Assembly (NCBI RefSeq): GCF_015291625.1
Contig: NZ_CP030047.1
Span: 1,860,001-1,924,000, forward strand
DNA length: 64,000 bases
From: Bradyrhizobium sp. CCBAU 53421
GTDB lineage: Bacteria > Pseudomonadota > Alphaproteobacteria > Rhizobiales > Xanthobacteraceae
Direction of reading: 5' to 3'
In this document: positions 17,859 to 26,762 of the stretch, piece by piece
Layout: each line of letters begins with the position of its first letter
Position numbering within the stretch: position 1 is the stretch's first letter
Made by a program: the position numbers and the translations under genes
The notes under the pieces: generated by a model
Databases searched by the model: none
What the model saw: the letters and a program-made list of their open reading frames with translations, nothing else
What the model was told of the DNA's origin: nothing

Positions 17859-19244
17859 TCAGCCGGCGCTCGCCATGCGCTGATAATCCGGCGCGCCGTT
17901 GCCGGCCGGGGTGATCGGGATGCCGCCGTCGGCATATTCGTTCAGCTTGTTGCGCAGCGTGCGGATCGAGATGCCGAGGATGTTGGCGGCATGGGTGCGG
18001 TTGCCGAGGCAATGCTTCAGCGTTTCCAGGATCAAATCGCGTTCGACGTCGGCGACGGTGCGGCCGACCAGCGCGCGGGTGACCTGCTCGGCGGCCAGCG
18101 TGGCGTGCGCGACCGCGGGTACGGTCTTGGCAAGGTCGAGACGGTCGCCATCCGGGGTCAGGATCGCGTCGGCACCGATCTCGTCGCCCTGCGCCATCAG
18201 GACCGAGCGATGGATGGTGTTCTCGAGCTCGCGGACGTTGCCCTGCCAGCGGTTGGCGGTCAGGACACGGCGAGCCTCGGTCGAGATCGGGCGGACCGGA
18301 AGGCCGTTGGCCTCGGCGTATTTCTTGGCGAAATGCTGCGCCAATTCGAGGATGTCGGCCGGACGATCGCGCAGCGGCGGGATCTTCAGGTTGACGACGT
18401 TGAGGCGGAACAGCAGGTCCTCGCGGAAAGTGCCTTCGCGCACCGCCTCCGACAGGTTGCGGTTCGAGGTCGCGATGATCCGGATGTCCACCGGGACCGG
18501 CTTGGTGCCGCCGACGCGGTCGATCACGCGCTCCTGGATCGCGCGCAATAGTTTCGATTGGAGACGGACATCCATCTCGGAGATTTCGTCGAGCAGCAGC
18601 GTGCCGCCGGTCGCTTCCTCGAACTTGCCGATGCGGCGCGCCACCGCGCCGGTGAAGGCGCCCTTCTCATGGCCGAACAGCTCGGATTCCAACAGGTGCT
18701 CCGGGATCGCCGCGCAGTTGATCGAGATGAACGGCCGCTTGGCGCGGGCCGAACGGGAATGGACATAGCGCGCCAGCACTTCCTTGCCGGTGCCGGACTC
18801 GCCGGTGATCATCACGGAGGCGTCGGAGCCCGCGATCTGCTGCGCGAGCTTGATCACCCGACCCATCGCCTCGTCGCGCCAGATCAGGTCGCGGGCATCG
18901 TTGGCGACCGCGGCCAGCACCGCTGCGATCAGCTCGGGGTCAGGCGGCAGCGGGATGTATTCCTTGGCGCCGGCATGGATCGCGGCGACGGCGGCGCGGG
19001 CATCGTTGGAGATGCCGCAGGCGACGATCGGGACGTGGATGTGCTCGGCCTCGAGCCGCATCACGAGGTCGCGGATGTCGAGGCCGACATCGACCAGCAG
19101 GAGGTCGGCGCCCTTGCCGCCGCGCAGCACGTTCATCGCCTGCTCGGCGGCCTCGGCGTGGGTCACCGAGGCGCCGTTGTCCATCGCGATCTTGGTCGCG
19201 GTCGTGAGCTGGCCCTTCAGGGTGCCAACGATGAGAAGCCGCAT
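17859..19244 (-). CDS. flbD: FlbD-type sigma-54 activator of flagellar genes
   Basis: The product has 461 residues. An N-terminal receiver-like domain (1-120) lacks the acidic pair after the first strand, as in Caulobacter FlbD, so it is not a typical phospho-acceptor. The AAA+ domain has Walker A GESGTGKE, the sigma-54-contact loop GAFTGA (in GHEKGAFTGAVARR) and Walker B GGTLLLDEISEM. A Fis-type helix-turn-helix (NRTHAANILGISIRTLRNKLNEY) ends the protein. It activates class III/IV flagellar genes with sigma-54 RNA polymerase. It is the last gene of the fliF-G-H-N-flbD operon, and AGGAG precedes the start. Confidence 0.93.
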   Translation of the reverse strand: MRLLIVGTLKGQLTTATKIAMDNGASVTHAEAAEQAMNVLRGGKGADLLLVDVGLDIRDLVMRLEAEHIHVPIVACGISNDARAAVAAIHAGAKEYIPLPPDPELIAAVLAAVANDARDLIWRDEAMGRVIKLAQQIAGSDASVMITGESGTGKEVLARYVHSRSARAKRPFISINCAAIPEHLLESELFGHEKGAFTGAVARRIGKFEEATGGTLLLDEISEMDVRLQSKLLRAIQERVIDRVGGTKPVPVDIRIIATSNRNLSEAVREGTFREDLLFRLNVVNLKIPPLRDRPADILELAQHFAKKYAEANGLPVRPISTEARRVLTANRWQGNVRELENTIHRSVLMAQGDEIGADAILTPDGDRLDLAKTVPAVAHATLAAEQVTRALVGRTVADVERDLILETLKHCLGNRTHAANILGISIRTLRNKLNEYADGGIPITPAGNGAPDYQRMASAG

Positions 19245-19300
19245 GATGATCTCCTGTTCGTCTGGTCGCGCAGGTTCCGCGCGCTACCGCCTGAGTTCGT

Positions 19301-19651
19301 TTAAGAGCGTTCTGCCTTGATGATTTCGGTCATGGTCACGCCGAGCTTGTCTTCCACCAGCACCACTTCGCCACGCGCCACCAGGCGGTTGTTGACGTAG
19401 ATGTCGATCGCCTCGCCAACGCGGCGGTCGAGTTCGAGCACGGTGCCCGGTCCGAGCTTCAGGAGGTCGCCGACGTCCATCTTGGAGCGGCCGAGCACGG
19501 CAGAGACCTGCACCGGCACGTCGAACACGGCCTCGAGATCGGCCGCGATCCGCGCGGCATTTTCGTCCTCGTTGTAGCCGATGTCGTCGATCCCGGGCGC
19601 GTCGGCGGCGTTGAGATCGGGAAGCGGGACTTGGGTGTCGGTGTCGCTCAT
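19301..19651 (-). CDS. fliN: Flagellar motor switch protein FliN
   Basis: The product has 116 residues. The C-terminal SpoA/FliN domain is clear: FDVPVQVSAVLGRSKMDVGDLLKLGPGTVLELDRRVGEAIDIYVNNRLVARGEVVLVEDKLGVTMTEII. An acidic N-terminal tail of about 35 residues precedes it. FliN forms the lower C-ring with FliM and FliG and docks the export ATPase complex through FliH. It lies 20 bases after fliH and 56 before flbD in the same operon. Confidence 0.94.
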   Translation of the reverse strand: MSDTDTQVPLPDLNAADAPGIDDIGYNEDENAARIAADLEAVFDVPVQVSAVLGRSKMDVGDLLKLGPGTVLELDRRVGEAIDIYVNNRLVARGEVVLVEDKLGVTMTEIIKAERS

Positions 19652-19671
19652 GGTTCAGCCCTCAATCGCCT

Positions 19672-20295
19672 TCAGCCTGCCTCGCCGCGGGACGCCAGAT
19701 AGCGCCCGACGAGTTCGTTGATCTTGCCTTCGATCGCGGCGCGCTCCAGCACCACGCCGCCGTCGGCCCATTCGATCCGGCAGTCGCCGGTCGCAATCGT
19801 GGGCTCTGCCAGGATCACCAGCCGGCCCTGGAAGCCGGAATGCGCCGCCATCTGCTCGATATTGTGATGCGCCGCCTCGTACAGCGCGTCATTGATGCGG
19901 ACCACGAGATGCGGGGTTGCCACCAGATGCGAAAAGCAGTCGGAGACCAGCGCGGTGATCTCGCCGAGCGGCTCGCGCGCGATCAGTTCGGCGCAGAGCT
20001 TGCGGGCGACCGCGACCGCGACATCGACGGCCTCGGTCTCCATCCGCGTCTCGATGCCGGCGAAGCGCGCGGCGATGCCCTTGATCGCGGCGCCGATCTC
20101 TTCCAGCGCCTGCGCCGCGCGGCGGTCGCTCTCGACCTTGGCCTCGCGCAGCGCGGCCTCGTAGCCGGCGCGATAGGCCCGAGCCTCGGCGTCGGCGACC
20201 TTCTGGGCGACCTCGGCCGGCGTCGGCGCGCGCTCGCGCGAACGGTCCGGCGCCGAGAAGTCGGTGTCGAACAGGAATTTTGCTGGGGCGGCCAT
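19672..20295 (-). CDS. fliH: Flagellar export apparatus protein FliH/FlbE
   Basis: The product has 207 residues. The N-terminus is polar, followed by an Ala/Glu-rich coiled coil (about residues 28-85) and a C-terminal domain with EAVDVAVAVARKLCAELIAREPLGEI and RLVILAEPTIATGDCRIEWADGGV, typical of the FliH/YscL family (FlbE in Caulobacter). FliH is the stator of the export ATPase FliI and links it to FliN. The start overlaps the fliG stop by one base (TGATG), showing translational coupling. The symbol rests on pattern and position. Confidence 0.85.
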   Translation of the reverse strand: MAAPAKFLFDTDFSAPDRSRERAPTPAEVAQKVADAEARAYRAGYEAALREAKVESDRRAAQALEEIGAAIKGIAARFAGIETRMETEAVDVAVAVARKLCAELIAREPLGEITALVSDCFSHLVATPHLVVRINDALYEAAHHNIEQMAAHSGFQGRLVILAEPTIATGDCRIEWADGGVVLERAAIEGKINELVGRYLASRGEAG

Positions 20296-21380
20296 CAGTA
20301 CACCAGCTCGTCGTCGGCGCGGTTCTTGGTCAGGGTGATCTCGCCGCGCGCGGCGAGATCCTTGGCGAGGTTGACCAGCAGCGCCTGGGCCTCGTCGACG
20401 TCGCGCAGCCGCACCGGGCCCATCGCGGCCATGTCGTCCATCAGCATCTTGCCGGCGCGGGAAGACATGTTGCCGAGGAAGAAGCTGCGCACCTCCTCGT
20501 TGGCGCTCTTCAGCGCGACGCCCAGCTTGTCCTTGTCGATGTTGCGCATCAGCGTTTGGGCCGAGGCGGAATCGAGCTTGATCAGATCGTCGAAGGTGAA
20601 CATCAGCGCCTTGATACGCTCGGCAGATTCGCGGTTCTCTTCTTCCAGCGAGGTGATGAAGCGGGTCTCGGTCTGGCGGTCGAAATTGTTGAAGATCTCG
20701 GCCATCACCTCATGGGCGTCGCGGCGGCGGGTCTGCGACAGGTTCGACATGAACTCGGTGCGAAGCGTCTGCTCGACGCGCTCGATCACTTCCTTCTGCA
20801 CCGCCTCCATCCGCAGCATGCGGCCGACCACGTCGAGCGCGATGTCCTCGGGCAGGATCGCGAGCACGCGCGCGGCGTGCTCCGGCTTCAGTTTCGACAG
20901 CACCACGGCGATGGTCTGCGGGTATTCGTTCTTGAGGTAGTTGGCGAGCACCTCTTCCTGCACGTTGGAGAGCTTCTCCCACATGTTGCGGCCGGCGGGG
21001 CCGCGGATCTCGTCCATGATGCCGGTGACGCGCTCGGCCGGCAAATATTGCTGCAGCAGCCGTTCGGTGGCGTCGAAATTGCCCATCAGCGCGCCGGAGG
21101 CCGACATCCGCGACACGAATTCCAGCATCAGGTCCTCGACCACGTCGGCCTCGACGGTGCCGAGCGTCGACATGTGGACCGACAGCTCGCGGACCTCCTC
21201 GTCGTCGAGCATCGACCAGATCTTGCCGCCATACTGCTCGCCGAGCGCGAGCATCAGGATCGCGGCGCGCTTGGGGCCGGGCAGTGGCTTGCCCTTGGGC
21301 CGGGCGCCTTGCCGGGTCGCCAGCGTCGAGAGGACGGTGGCGATGTCGTTGGCGTTGGTGGTCTGGGGTACGGCGGCCAT
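20295..21380 (-). CDS. fliG: Flagellar motor switch protein FliG
   Basis: The product has 361 residues. FliG sits on the MS-ring and transmits rotor torque. The N-terminal domain ([32 protein letters not shown]), the middle domain and the C-terminal torque domain are present; the last contains the charged helix [46 protein letters not shown], with the Asp/Lys/Arg residues that meet the stator. It begins one base after the fliF stop codon. Length and motifs are normal. Confidence 0.95.
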   Translation of the reverse strand: MAAVPQTTNANDIATVLSTLATRQGARPKGKPLPGPKRAAILMLALGEQYGGKIWSMLDDEEVRELSVHMSTLGTVEADVVEDLMLEFVSRMSASGALMGNFDATERLLQQYLPAERVTGIMDEIRGPAGRNMWEKLSNVQEEVLANYLKNEYPQTIAVVLSKLKPEHAARVLAILPEDIALDVVGRMLRMEAVQKEVIERVEQTLRTEFMSNLSQTRRRDAHEVMAEIFNNFDRQTETRFITSLEEENRESAERIKALMFTFDDLIKLDSASAQTLMRNIDKDKLGVALKSANEEVRSFFLGNMSSRAGKMLMDDMAAMGPVRLRDVDEAQALLVNLAKDLAARGEITLTKNRADDELVY

Positions 21381-21381
21381 G

Positions 21382-23010
21382 TCAGTTCTCTACCGGCTCG
21401 CTCAGCCATTGACGGACGATGGAGACGGTCTCGTTCGGATTGCGCTCGGCGAGTTCGCCGACCCGGTGCACGGCCTGGGCGTGGACCTGGCCCTGGATCT
21501 GGGCGACGTCGATCAGTTGCGCCGCGCCGCTGCCGCTCGGGATCAGCGCCTGGCCGGTTGCTCCGGCGCTCTCGGCATGGGCTTCGGCCAGCGCGGGCAC
21601 GCCGGCGCCGGCCAGCGACGGAATGACGTCGGCCGCCACGATGCGCTTGACCAGCGGACGGACCACCATGAACAGCACGACGAGGCCGAGCATCATCATG
21701 ACGCCGAGCTCGATGACGTACATCACGTCGTCCTTGGTGAATTGCAGCATGCCGAGCAGGCCGGTCGGCTCCGCGATCGGCTGCGCGGCGGGCGGCTCGG
21801 CGAAGCGCAGGTTGACGACCTCGACCTGGTCGCCGCGCTTCTGGTCGAAGCCGATCGCGGAACGGACCAGAGCGGCGATGCGGTCGAGCTGCTCCTTGCT
21901 GCGGTCCTGGTAGACCATCTCGCCTTTTTCATTCTTGGAGTAGGCGCCGTCGACCAGCACCGCGACCGAGATGCGGTTGACGCGCCCGGCCTCGGTCACC
22001 TCGGTCTTGGTGGTGCGGGAAATCTCGTAATTGTTGGTTTCCTCGCTCTTCTTGCTCTGGTCGCGGGCGCGGACGGCGTTGTCCTGGTTCTGGTTGCCCG
22101 GCAGCTCGTTGTTGACGGTGACCTGGCCGGAGTTGTCGGCAGTGGCGCTACTTTCCTCGCGGGTCTGGGTCGAGCGCAGCACCCTTCCTTCGGGGTCGAA
22201 CTTGTCCGAGGTCTGGGTGATCTTGTTGTAGTCGAAGTCGGCGGAGAGCTGGACGCGGGCCCGCCCGGCGCCGACCACCGAGGAGACGATGTCCTCGACC
22301 TGCTTGCGCATCCGCTTCTCGAAGGCGGCGCGGCGCTCGTCGCCGACCGCGGCATCGGCATCGGACTGGGCGCCGTCGGCGAGCAGCTGGCCGGCCTCGT
22401 CGACGATCGAGACCCGCTGCGGCTTCAGCCCGTTGACGGCGGAGGCGACGACGTGGCGGATCGCCTTGATCTGCTGCGGCTCCAGCGCGCCGCGCACCCT
22501 GAGCACGATCGAGGCCGACGGTTCCGGCGTCTCGCGCGAGAACAGCGGCTTTTCCGGCAGCACGAGGTGGACGCGCGCGGCCTGGACGCGGTCGATGGCG
22601 CGGATGGTGCGGGCGAGCTCGCCCTCCAGCGCGCGCAGATGATTGATGTTCTGGACGAAGCTCGTGGTGCCGAGCGCGTCCGACTTGTCGAAGATCTCGT
22701 AGCCGACGCCGCCGCCCTTGGGCATGCCGCCCTCGGCGAGCTTCATCCGCAGCCGCGTCACCTTGTCCTTCGGCACCATGATCGCGGCGCCGTCATTGCG
22801 CAGCTCGAACGGGATCGCCTGGCGTTCCAGCTCCTTGATAATGGCCGAGGAATCCTCGGTCGACAGGTCGGTGAAGAGGGTGGTCATCTGTGGCGTGGTG
22901 ACGCGCATGATGACGAACGCGAAGAAGCCGATCAGGGCCGCGGTGACCGCAACCATGGCCGCGAGGCGGGCCGCACCTAGACCTCTGAAGAAAGCAACCA
23001 GACTTTGCAC
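21382..23010 (-). CDS. fliF: Flagellar MS-ring protein FliF
   Basis: The product has about 542 residues. The first membrane segment is at about residues 16-38 ([20 protein letters not shown]), followed by the ring-building YscJ_FliF domains ([28 protein letters not shown]..., [34 protein letters not shown]). A variable linker, a second membrane segment (about residues 427-448) and a cytosolic tail ending in [10 protein letters not shown], which binds FliG, complete the protein. A GTG start at 23010 is preferred; a TTG one codon earlier is also possible. It is the first gene of the operon, with a CtrA-like site just upstream. Confidence 0.94.
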   Translation of the reverse strand: MQSLVAFFRGLGAARLAAMVAVTAALIGFFAFVIMRVTTPQMTTLFTDLSTEDSSAIIKELERQAIPFELRNDGAAIMVPKDKVTRLRMKLAEGGMPKGGGVGYEIFDKSDALGTTSFVQNINHLRALEGELARTIRAIDRVQAARVHLVLPEKPLFSRETPEPSASIVLRVRGALEPQQIKAIRHVVASAVNGLKPQRVSIVDEAGQLLADGAQSDADAAVGDERRAAFEKRMRKQVEDIVSSVVGAGRARVQLSADFDYNKITQTSDKFDPEGRVLRSTQTREESSATADNSGQVTVNNELPGNQNQDNAVRARDQSKKSEETNNYEISRTTKTEVTEAGRVNRISVAVLVDGAYSKNEKGEMVYQDRSKEQLDRIAALVRSAIGFDQKRGDQVEVVNLRFAEPPAAQPIAEPTGLLGMLQFTKDDVMYVIELGVMMMLGLVVLFMVVRPLVKRIVAADVIPSLAGAGVPALAEAHAESAGATGQALIPSGSGAAQLIDVAQIQGQVHAQAVHRVGELAERNPNETVSIVRQWLSEPVEN

Positions 23011-23082
23011 CAACGGCCCCCAGGGATTCGGCCCAAGCGGGTCCGACTGGGCAAATATTGCCTAGGGTATGGTTTCCATATG

Positions 23083-23097
23083 GTTAACGAAGGTTAA
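23083..23097 (-). promoter_or_regulatory. CtrA-like binding site upstream of fliF
   Basis: Read on the minus strand this is TTAACCTTCGTTAAC, that is TTAA-N6-TTAAC, close to the CtrA consensus TTAA-N7-TTAAC. It lies about 73 bases upstream of the fliF start, in the short gap after the sciP terminator. In Caulobacter CtrA controls early flagellar operons, so the position fits. The spacer is one base shorter than the consensus. Confidence 0.5.
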
Positions 23098-23124
23098 GAA
23101 CCGCGGCAAAAACGCGGACATGAA

Positions 23125-23157
23125 AAAAACCGGCTTCGCAAAGCGAGGCCGGTTTTC
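23125..23157 (-). terminator. Rho-independent terminator of sciP
   Basis: AAAAACCGGC and GCCGGTTTT form the stem, with an internal TCGC/GCGA pair around an AAA loop. A-rich and T-rich flanks make it usable in either direction. It lies 28 bases after the sciP stop and insulates it from fliF. Confidence 0.85.
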
Positions 23158-23184
23158 GTCAAATGCCACAGGATCGGCGCGGAC

Positions 23185-23460
23185 TTACTGCCGATATTGC
23201 TGAATGCGGGTGGTGCGCAGCCCGGCCAGACCATGCTGGTCGATCGAGAACTGCCAGGAAAGGAACTCGTCGACGGTCAACGTGTAGCGGCTGCAGGCCT
23301 CCTCGAGGGAGAGCAGGCCGCCGCGGACCGCAGCGACAACTTCGGCCTTGCGGCGGATGACCCACCGTTTGGTACCGGGGGCCGGCAAATCCGCAATCGT
23401 TAACGGGCTGCCGTCAGGCCCGATGACGTATTTCACCCTCGGGCGATGGGGTTCTGTCAT
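23185..23460 (-). CDS. sciP: SciP-type CtrA inhibitor (DUF1153)
   Basis: The product has 91 residues and is a single DUF1153 domain: VKYVIGPDGSPLTIADLPAPGTKRWVIRRKAEVVAAVRGGLLSLEEACSRYTLTVDEFLSWQ, including a helix-turn-helix (GGLLSLEEACSRYTLTVDEFLSW). In Caulobacter, SciP binds CtrA and represses its targets after the swarmer stage. The gene sits directly upstream of the fliF operon, which has a CtrA-like site. The ATG at 23460 is chosen because the conserved family N-terminus begins close to it; an upstream in-frame start adds 18 residues. Confidence 0.88.
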   Translation of the reverse strand: MTEPHRPRVKYVIGPDGSPLTIADLPAPGTKRWVIRRKAEVVAAVRGGLLSLEEACSRYTLTVDEFLSWQFSIDQHGLAGLRTTRIQQYRQ

Positions 23461-24052
23461 GGCGTACTCACAAACTCTCAACCACTGAACTCGCGAGTGG
23501 TAACCTACGCCCACCGGTTTAAAATTTGCCTAAGCCCAAGGCTTCAATACGATTCTCGTTGGACGGGCCGGGAACAGGGGGCTGGATTGGGTGCCGGATG
23601 CCCTGCGCGATCTGCTTTCGTCAGGCTGCTGAGCAAGCGGCACCCCTCTCCCTAACCCTCCCCCGCATCCGCCTTCGCCTAAAGGCTTCGGCGGACAAGA
23701 GGGGGGAGGGAACCCTCCCACCTATCCGTCCCTCACATTCTTTACGTCCAATTCCCGCGCAATGAGTCCATGCAAGGTGAGGTGAGCACGCTAGTCAGGC
23801 TCCCTCCCCCCTTGTGGGGGAGGGTGGGGCGAGGGGTAAGCCCCGGGCGAGATGATCGATCGGAGCCTCGCTCGCGCAATCACGGCTGCGCGCCACGTAA
23901 CGTGAACGATCGTCGAGCATCCCACTCGTTCAACTATCCTTGATCGGCTCAGCCTCACCGCGCGTAACCACGCGCCGTTACCTGCGTAGGAGAGATTGTC
24001 CGCTCACTGAGTGTGGGCGCGCTTCTCCCATCACTCCATCCGAGCCCTTGCC
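23461..24052. other. Gene-poor stretch with sciP promoter and G/C-rich repeats
   Basis: About 590 bases with no convincing gene. Next to sciP there is an inverted repeat (ACCACT...AGTGGT at about 23480-23501) and, on the minus strand, TTAG-N7-TTAAAC at about 23517-23533, a weak CtrA-like match. The rest holds two blocks of a CCCTCTCCC/GGGGGAGGG repeat (about 23640-23715 and 23808-23850). Confidence 0.6.
23640..23850. repeat. Composite CCTCCC/GGGAGG intergenic repeat
   Basis: The first block, CCCTCTCCCTAACCCTCCC, pairs with AGGGGGGAGGGAACCCT about 50 bases later. A second block, CTCCCTCCCCCCTT-GTGGGGGAGGG, is its own hairpin. Elements of this kind are common between genes in Bradyrhizobium. 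No transposase or other coding part is present. Confidence 0.6.
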
Positions 24053-24832
24053 ATGATGATGAACAGACGCACTTTCTCGACCGCCTTGCTTGCCGGCGCG
24101 GCAGCTTCGCTGGTGTCCTCGCGCGGCGGCGCCGCAGCCCCGCCGCCGGTGCGGGCGCGCAACGTCGTGCTGGTGCATGGCCTGTTCGCCGACGGCTCGT
24201 GCTGGTCCGAGGTCATTCCGCGCCTGCAGGCCGCGGGGCTCAATGTGACGTCGGTGCAAAATCCGCTGACCACGCTGCCGGAAGCGGTCGCCTCGGCGCA
24301 GCGTGTGCTCGATCGCCAGGATGGTCCGACGGTCCTGGTCGGCCATTCCTTCTCCGGCATGATCGTCACCGAGGCCGGCGTGCATCCGAATGTTTCGGCG
24401 CTGGTCTATGTCGCCGCGCGCGCGCCCGATGCGGACGAGGACTACACCGCGCTGGCCAAAACCTATCCGACGCCGCCTGCGAGCGCCGGCATCGTGTTCG
24501 ACGGTGACGAGGGCCGGCTGAGCGAAGCCGCGTTCCTGCGCGACTTCGCCGGCGACATCCCGGAAGCGAAGGCAAAGGTGCTCTATGCCGTGCAGCAACC
24601 GTTCCACAAGCAATTGCTGGCAGGCAAGACCAGCCACGCGGCCTGGCGCAGCAAGCCGAGCTACTACGCGGTCTCGACCGAGGACCGCACCATCAATCCG
24701 GATCTCGAGCGCTTCATGGCCAAACGGATGGGCGCCACCACGATCGAGGTGAAGGCCAGTCATCTCGCGCTGATCTCGCAGCCCGAGCCGATCGCGCGGC
24801 TGATCCTCGCCGCCGCGGGCCGCTCGGAGTGA
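24053..24832 (+). CDS. Alpha/beta hydrolase with Tat-like signal
   Basis: The product has about 259 residues. The start MMMNRRTFSTALLAGAAASLVSSRGGAAAP resembles a twin-arginine signal (NRRTF), so export as a folded protein is likely. The hydrolase core has the oxyanion region VVLVHGLFADGSCW, the nucleophile elbow GHSFSG, and a C-terminal histidine in KASHLALISQP. It resembles the salicylate-esterase/EstC-like group of alpha/beta hydrolases. The substrate is unknown. It stands alone between repeat-rich gaps; the ribosome-binding site is weak. Confidence 0.85.
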   Translation: MMMNRRTFSTALLAGAAASLVSSRGGAAAPPPVRARNVVLVHGLFADGSCWSEVIPRLQAAGLNVTSVQNPLTTLPEAVASAQRVLDRQDGPTVLVGHSFSGMIVTEAGVHPNVSALVYVAARAPDADEDYTALAKTYPTPPASAGIVFDGDEGRLSEAAFLRDFAGDIPEAKAKVLYAVQQPFHKQLLAGKTSHAAWRSKPSYYAVSTEDRTINPDLERFMAKRMGATTIEVKASHLALISQPEPIARLILAAAGRSE

Positions 24833-24859
24833 TTGTCGGCGGGAAGCGCTAAGGCCGCG

Positions 24860-25020
24860 GGCTTGCTTCTTCGCCTCGCCCCGCGTGCGGGGAGAGGCCG
24901 GAATGCATCGTAGATGCATTCCGGGTGAGGGGGAGCCTCCGCAGGCTCAGCTATCACCGTATTCGCGGAGATGGCCCCTCACCCCAACCCTCTCCCCGTA
25001 AGAACGGGGAGAGGGAGTAC
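24860..25020. repeat. Intergenic inverted repeat with CCCCG/CGGGG arms
   Basis: The stretch CTCGCCCCGCGTGCGGGGAGAGG, an internal palindrome GGAATGCATC-GTA-GATGCATTCC, and a distal CTCTCCCCGTAAGAACGGGGAGAG together make a mosaic of hairpins. The pattern is typical of repeated intergenic elements in Bradyrhizobium. It sits between the hydrolase and the convergent repeat-protein gene and could serve as a terminator for both. Confidence 0.7.
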
Positions 25021-25028
25021 AGCGTCGC

Positions 25029-26636
25029 CTACAGAATATGCGCGCCGTGGCCGTTGAGAATGCCGTGATCGCCAGTGAGCGGGATCAGGTCATGCGCAAC
25101 GGCATCGACGTCGACCGGCGCGCTCGCCGTATTGCCTGAGGCAATATTGCCGGACAGCGCATGGCTGAGGTTGGGGCCGCCGAGCAGATTGCCCACCAGC
25201 CCATCCGTCCCGGTGCCACCGAGCGAGGCAATGCTGAGCGGGCTGCTGCCAGTCAGCGCGCCGAGATCGAGCAGATGCGGCCCGCTCGCACCGACATCGA
25301 CGGCGTTGACCTCGACGGTGTGATGATCGCCCGAGGTCGGCGCGGCGAGGATGTCGATCACTTGTCCGTTCGGCTGGTCCGGACCAACGTCGAGCGTGAC
25401 GAGATGCCCGCTGTTCGGGTTGCCGAGGCTGCCGACGATGCCGCCCAGCAGGCCGCCGTCGCCGGCATTGTTCCCGCCATTCACGGTCGCGAGCGGCAAG
25501 CTCTGCAGGTCGTGGCCGAGACTCTGGATCAGGTTGTCGACCGGATTGGTCGCGTCGTCCTTGCCATTGACCACACCGGTCAACAGATCGGACGGCACGG
25601 CATCTACCGCATGCACGGTATCGGTGAGATCGGCGCCGAGATGCGTCACGACGTCGGGGGTGTGACCGGCCAGAACCTCGCTCGGCGTATTGAGCAGATC
25701 GGTCAGCAGGTTCGAGTGCCCGTCGGCAGCGGGCGTGGCGCCGAGCTGTCCAAGTCCGGCGGTGCCGGCGAGGTTGGTGACGGCGTGAACCGCGTTGTCC
25801 AGCCCGGCCTCGTGTCCGATCGTGGTCAGAAGACCGCTGGTGTCGGATGCGGCGGCGTTGACCGCGTTCAGCACCGGTTGCAGCAGCCCGTCCTGGCCGG
25901 CCAGCGCCAGGCCGCTGTTCTGGCCGAGGCCGGCCGGCACGGCGCCGGTCGCATTCACCGCGTCGGTGAGATCGGTGCCGAGATTGGTCAAGGCGTCGGC
26001 GGCGTGGCCTGCCAGGACTTCACCGGGCGTGTTGAGCAGGTCGGTCAGGAGATTGGAGTGCCCGTCGGCGGCAGGCGCGGCGCCAAGCTGCCCGAGCCCG
26101 ACTGTGCCGGCGAGGCCGGTGACGTCGTGGACCGTGCTGGCCAGTCCGGCCTGCTGCCCGATCGAGGTGAGAGGACCGCCCGCGTTGGACGCGGCGGCAT
26201 TGATCGGGTTCAGCACGGGCTGCAGCAGCCCGTCCTGTCCGGCGAGCACCAGGCCGTTCTCGAGGCCGGGCAATCCGCCGCTTCCGGAGCCGCTTCCGGA
26301 GCCGCCGCCTGACGATGTGCCGCCGCCTGACGTGCCGCCACCCGACGAGCCGTCGCCGCTTCCCGACCCACCACCGCCCGACGTGCCGCCGGCAGAGCTA
26401 CCAGCGCCCGATGCACCGGAGCCGTTGCCTGAGCTGCCGGAGCCGCTACTCGACGCGCCGGAACCCGATGACCCCGTCATGCCGCCCGATGCGGAGCCGC
26501 CTCCACCATCCGCGCCGCCACCGCTCGCCGATTGTCCTGATGATCCGGAGCCGCTTGATCCGGACGAATTGTCTCCGGAGGCGCCGCCCTGTCCCATGGC
26601 CAAATACTGATCAGCATACGCATTCGGGTCGCTCAT
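25029..26636 (-). CDS. Gly/Ser-rich protein with two 114-residue tandem repeats
   Basis: The product has 535 residues. After a 20-residue polar start comes a low-complexity Gly/Ser region (about residues 19-122). Then two nearly identical units of period 114 follow, starting at about residues 128 and 242 (both contain LAGQDGLLQPVLN and GHSNLLTDLLNTP). A C-terminal region is rich in Gly, Asn, Asp and Leu (GNIASGN, GDHGILNGHGAHIL). There is no signal peptide or membrane segment. The composition recalls surface or type I-secreted proteins, but no Ca-binding nonapeptide repeats are evident and no secretion genes are nearby. GGAGAC precedes the ATG at 26636. The function is unknown. Confidence 0.75.
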   Translation of the reverse strand: MSDPNAYADQYLAMGQGGASGDNSSGSSGSGSSGQSASGGGADGGGGSASGGMTGSSGSGASSSGSGSSGNGSGASGAGSSAGGTSGGGGSGSGDGSSGGGTSGGGTSSGGGSGSGSGSGGLPGLENGLVLAGQDGLLQPVLNPINAAASNAGGPLTSIGQQAGLASTVHDVTGLAGTVGLGQLGAAPAADGHSNLLTDLLNTPGEVLAGHAADALTNLGTDLTDAVNATGAVPAGLGQNSGLALAGQDGLLQPVLNAVNAAASDTSGLLTTIGHEAGLDNAVHAVTNLAGTAGLGQLGATPAADGHSNLLTDLLNTPSEVLAGHTPDVVTHLGADLTDTVHAVDAVPSDLLTGVVNGKDDATNPVDNLIQSLGHDLQSLPLATVNGGNNAGDGGLLGGIVGSLGNPNSGHLVTLDVGPDQPNGQVIDILAAPTSGDHHTVEVNAVDVGASGPHLLDLGALTGSSPLSIASLGGTGTDGLVGNLLGGPNLSHALSGNIASGNTASAPVDVDAVAHDLIPLTGDHGILNGHGAHIL

Positions 26637-26762
26637 GTGGTTTGTCTCCGTGTTGCGTCTAACCGGAGCAAAAACCGACGCTTGAACGGAATGGTTGCGC
26701 CGCGAATGCACGCGTGCCGGAACGTGGCAAACAGCCGATGTCCGGCACGATTCAAATTTTCA

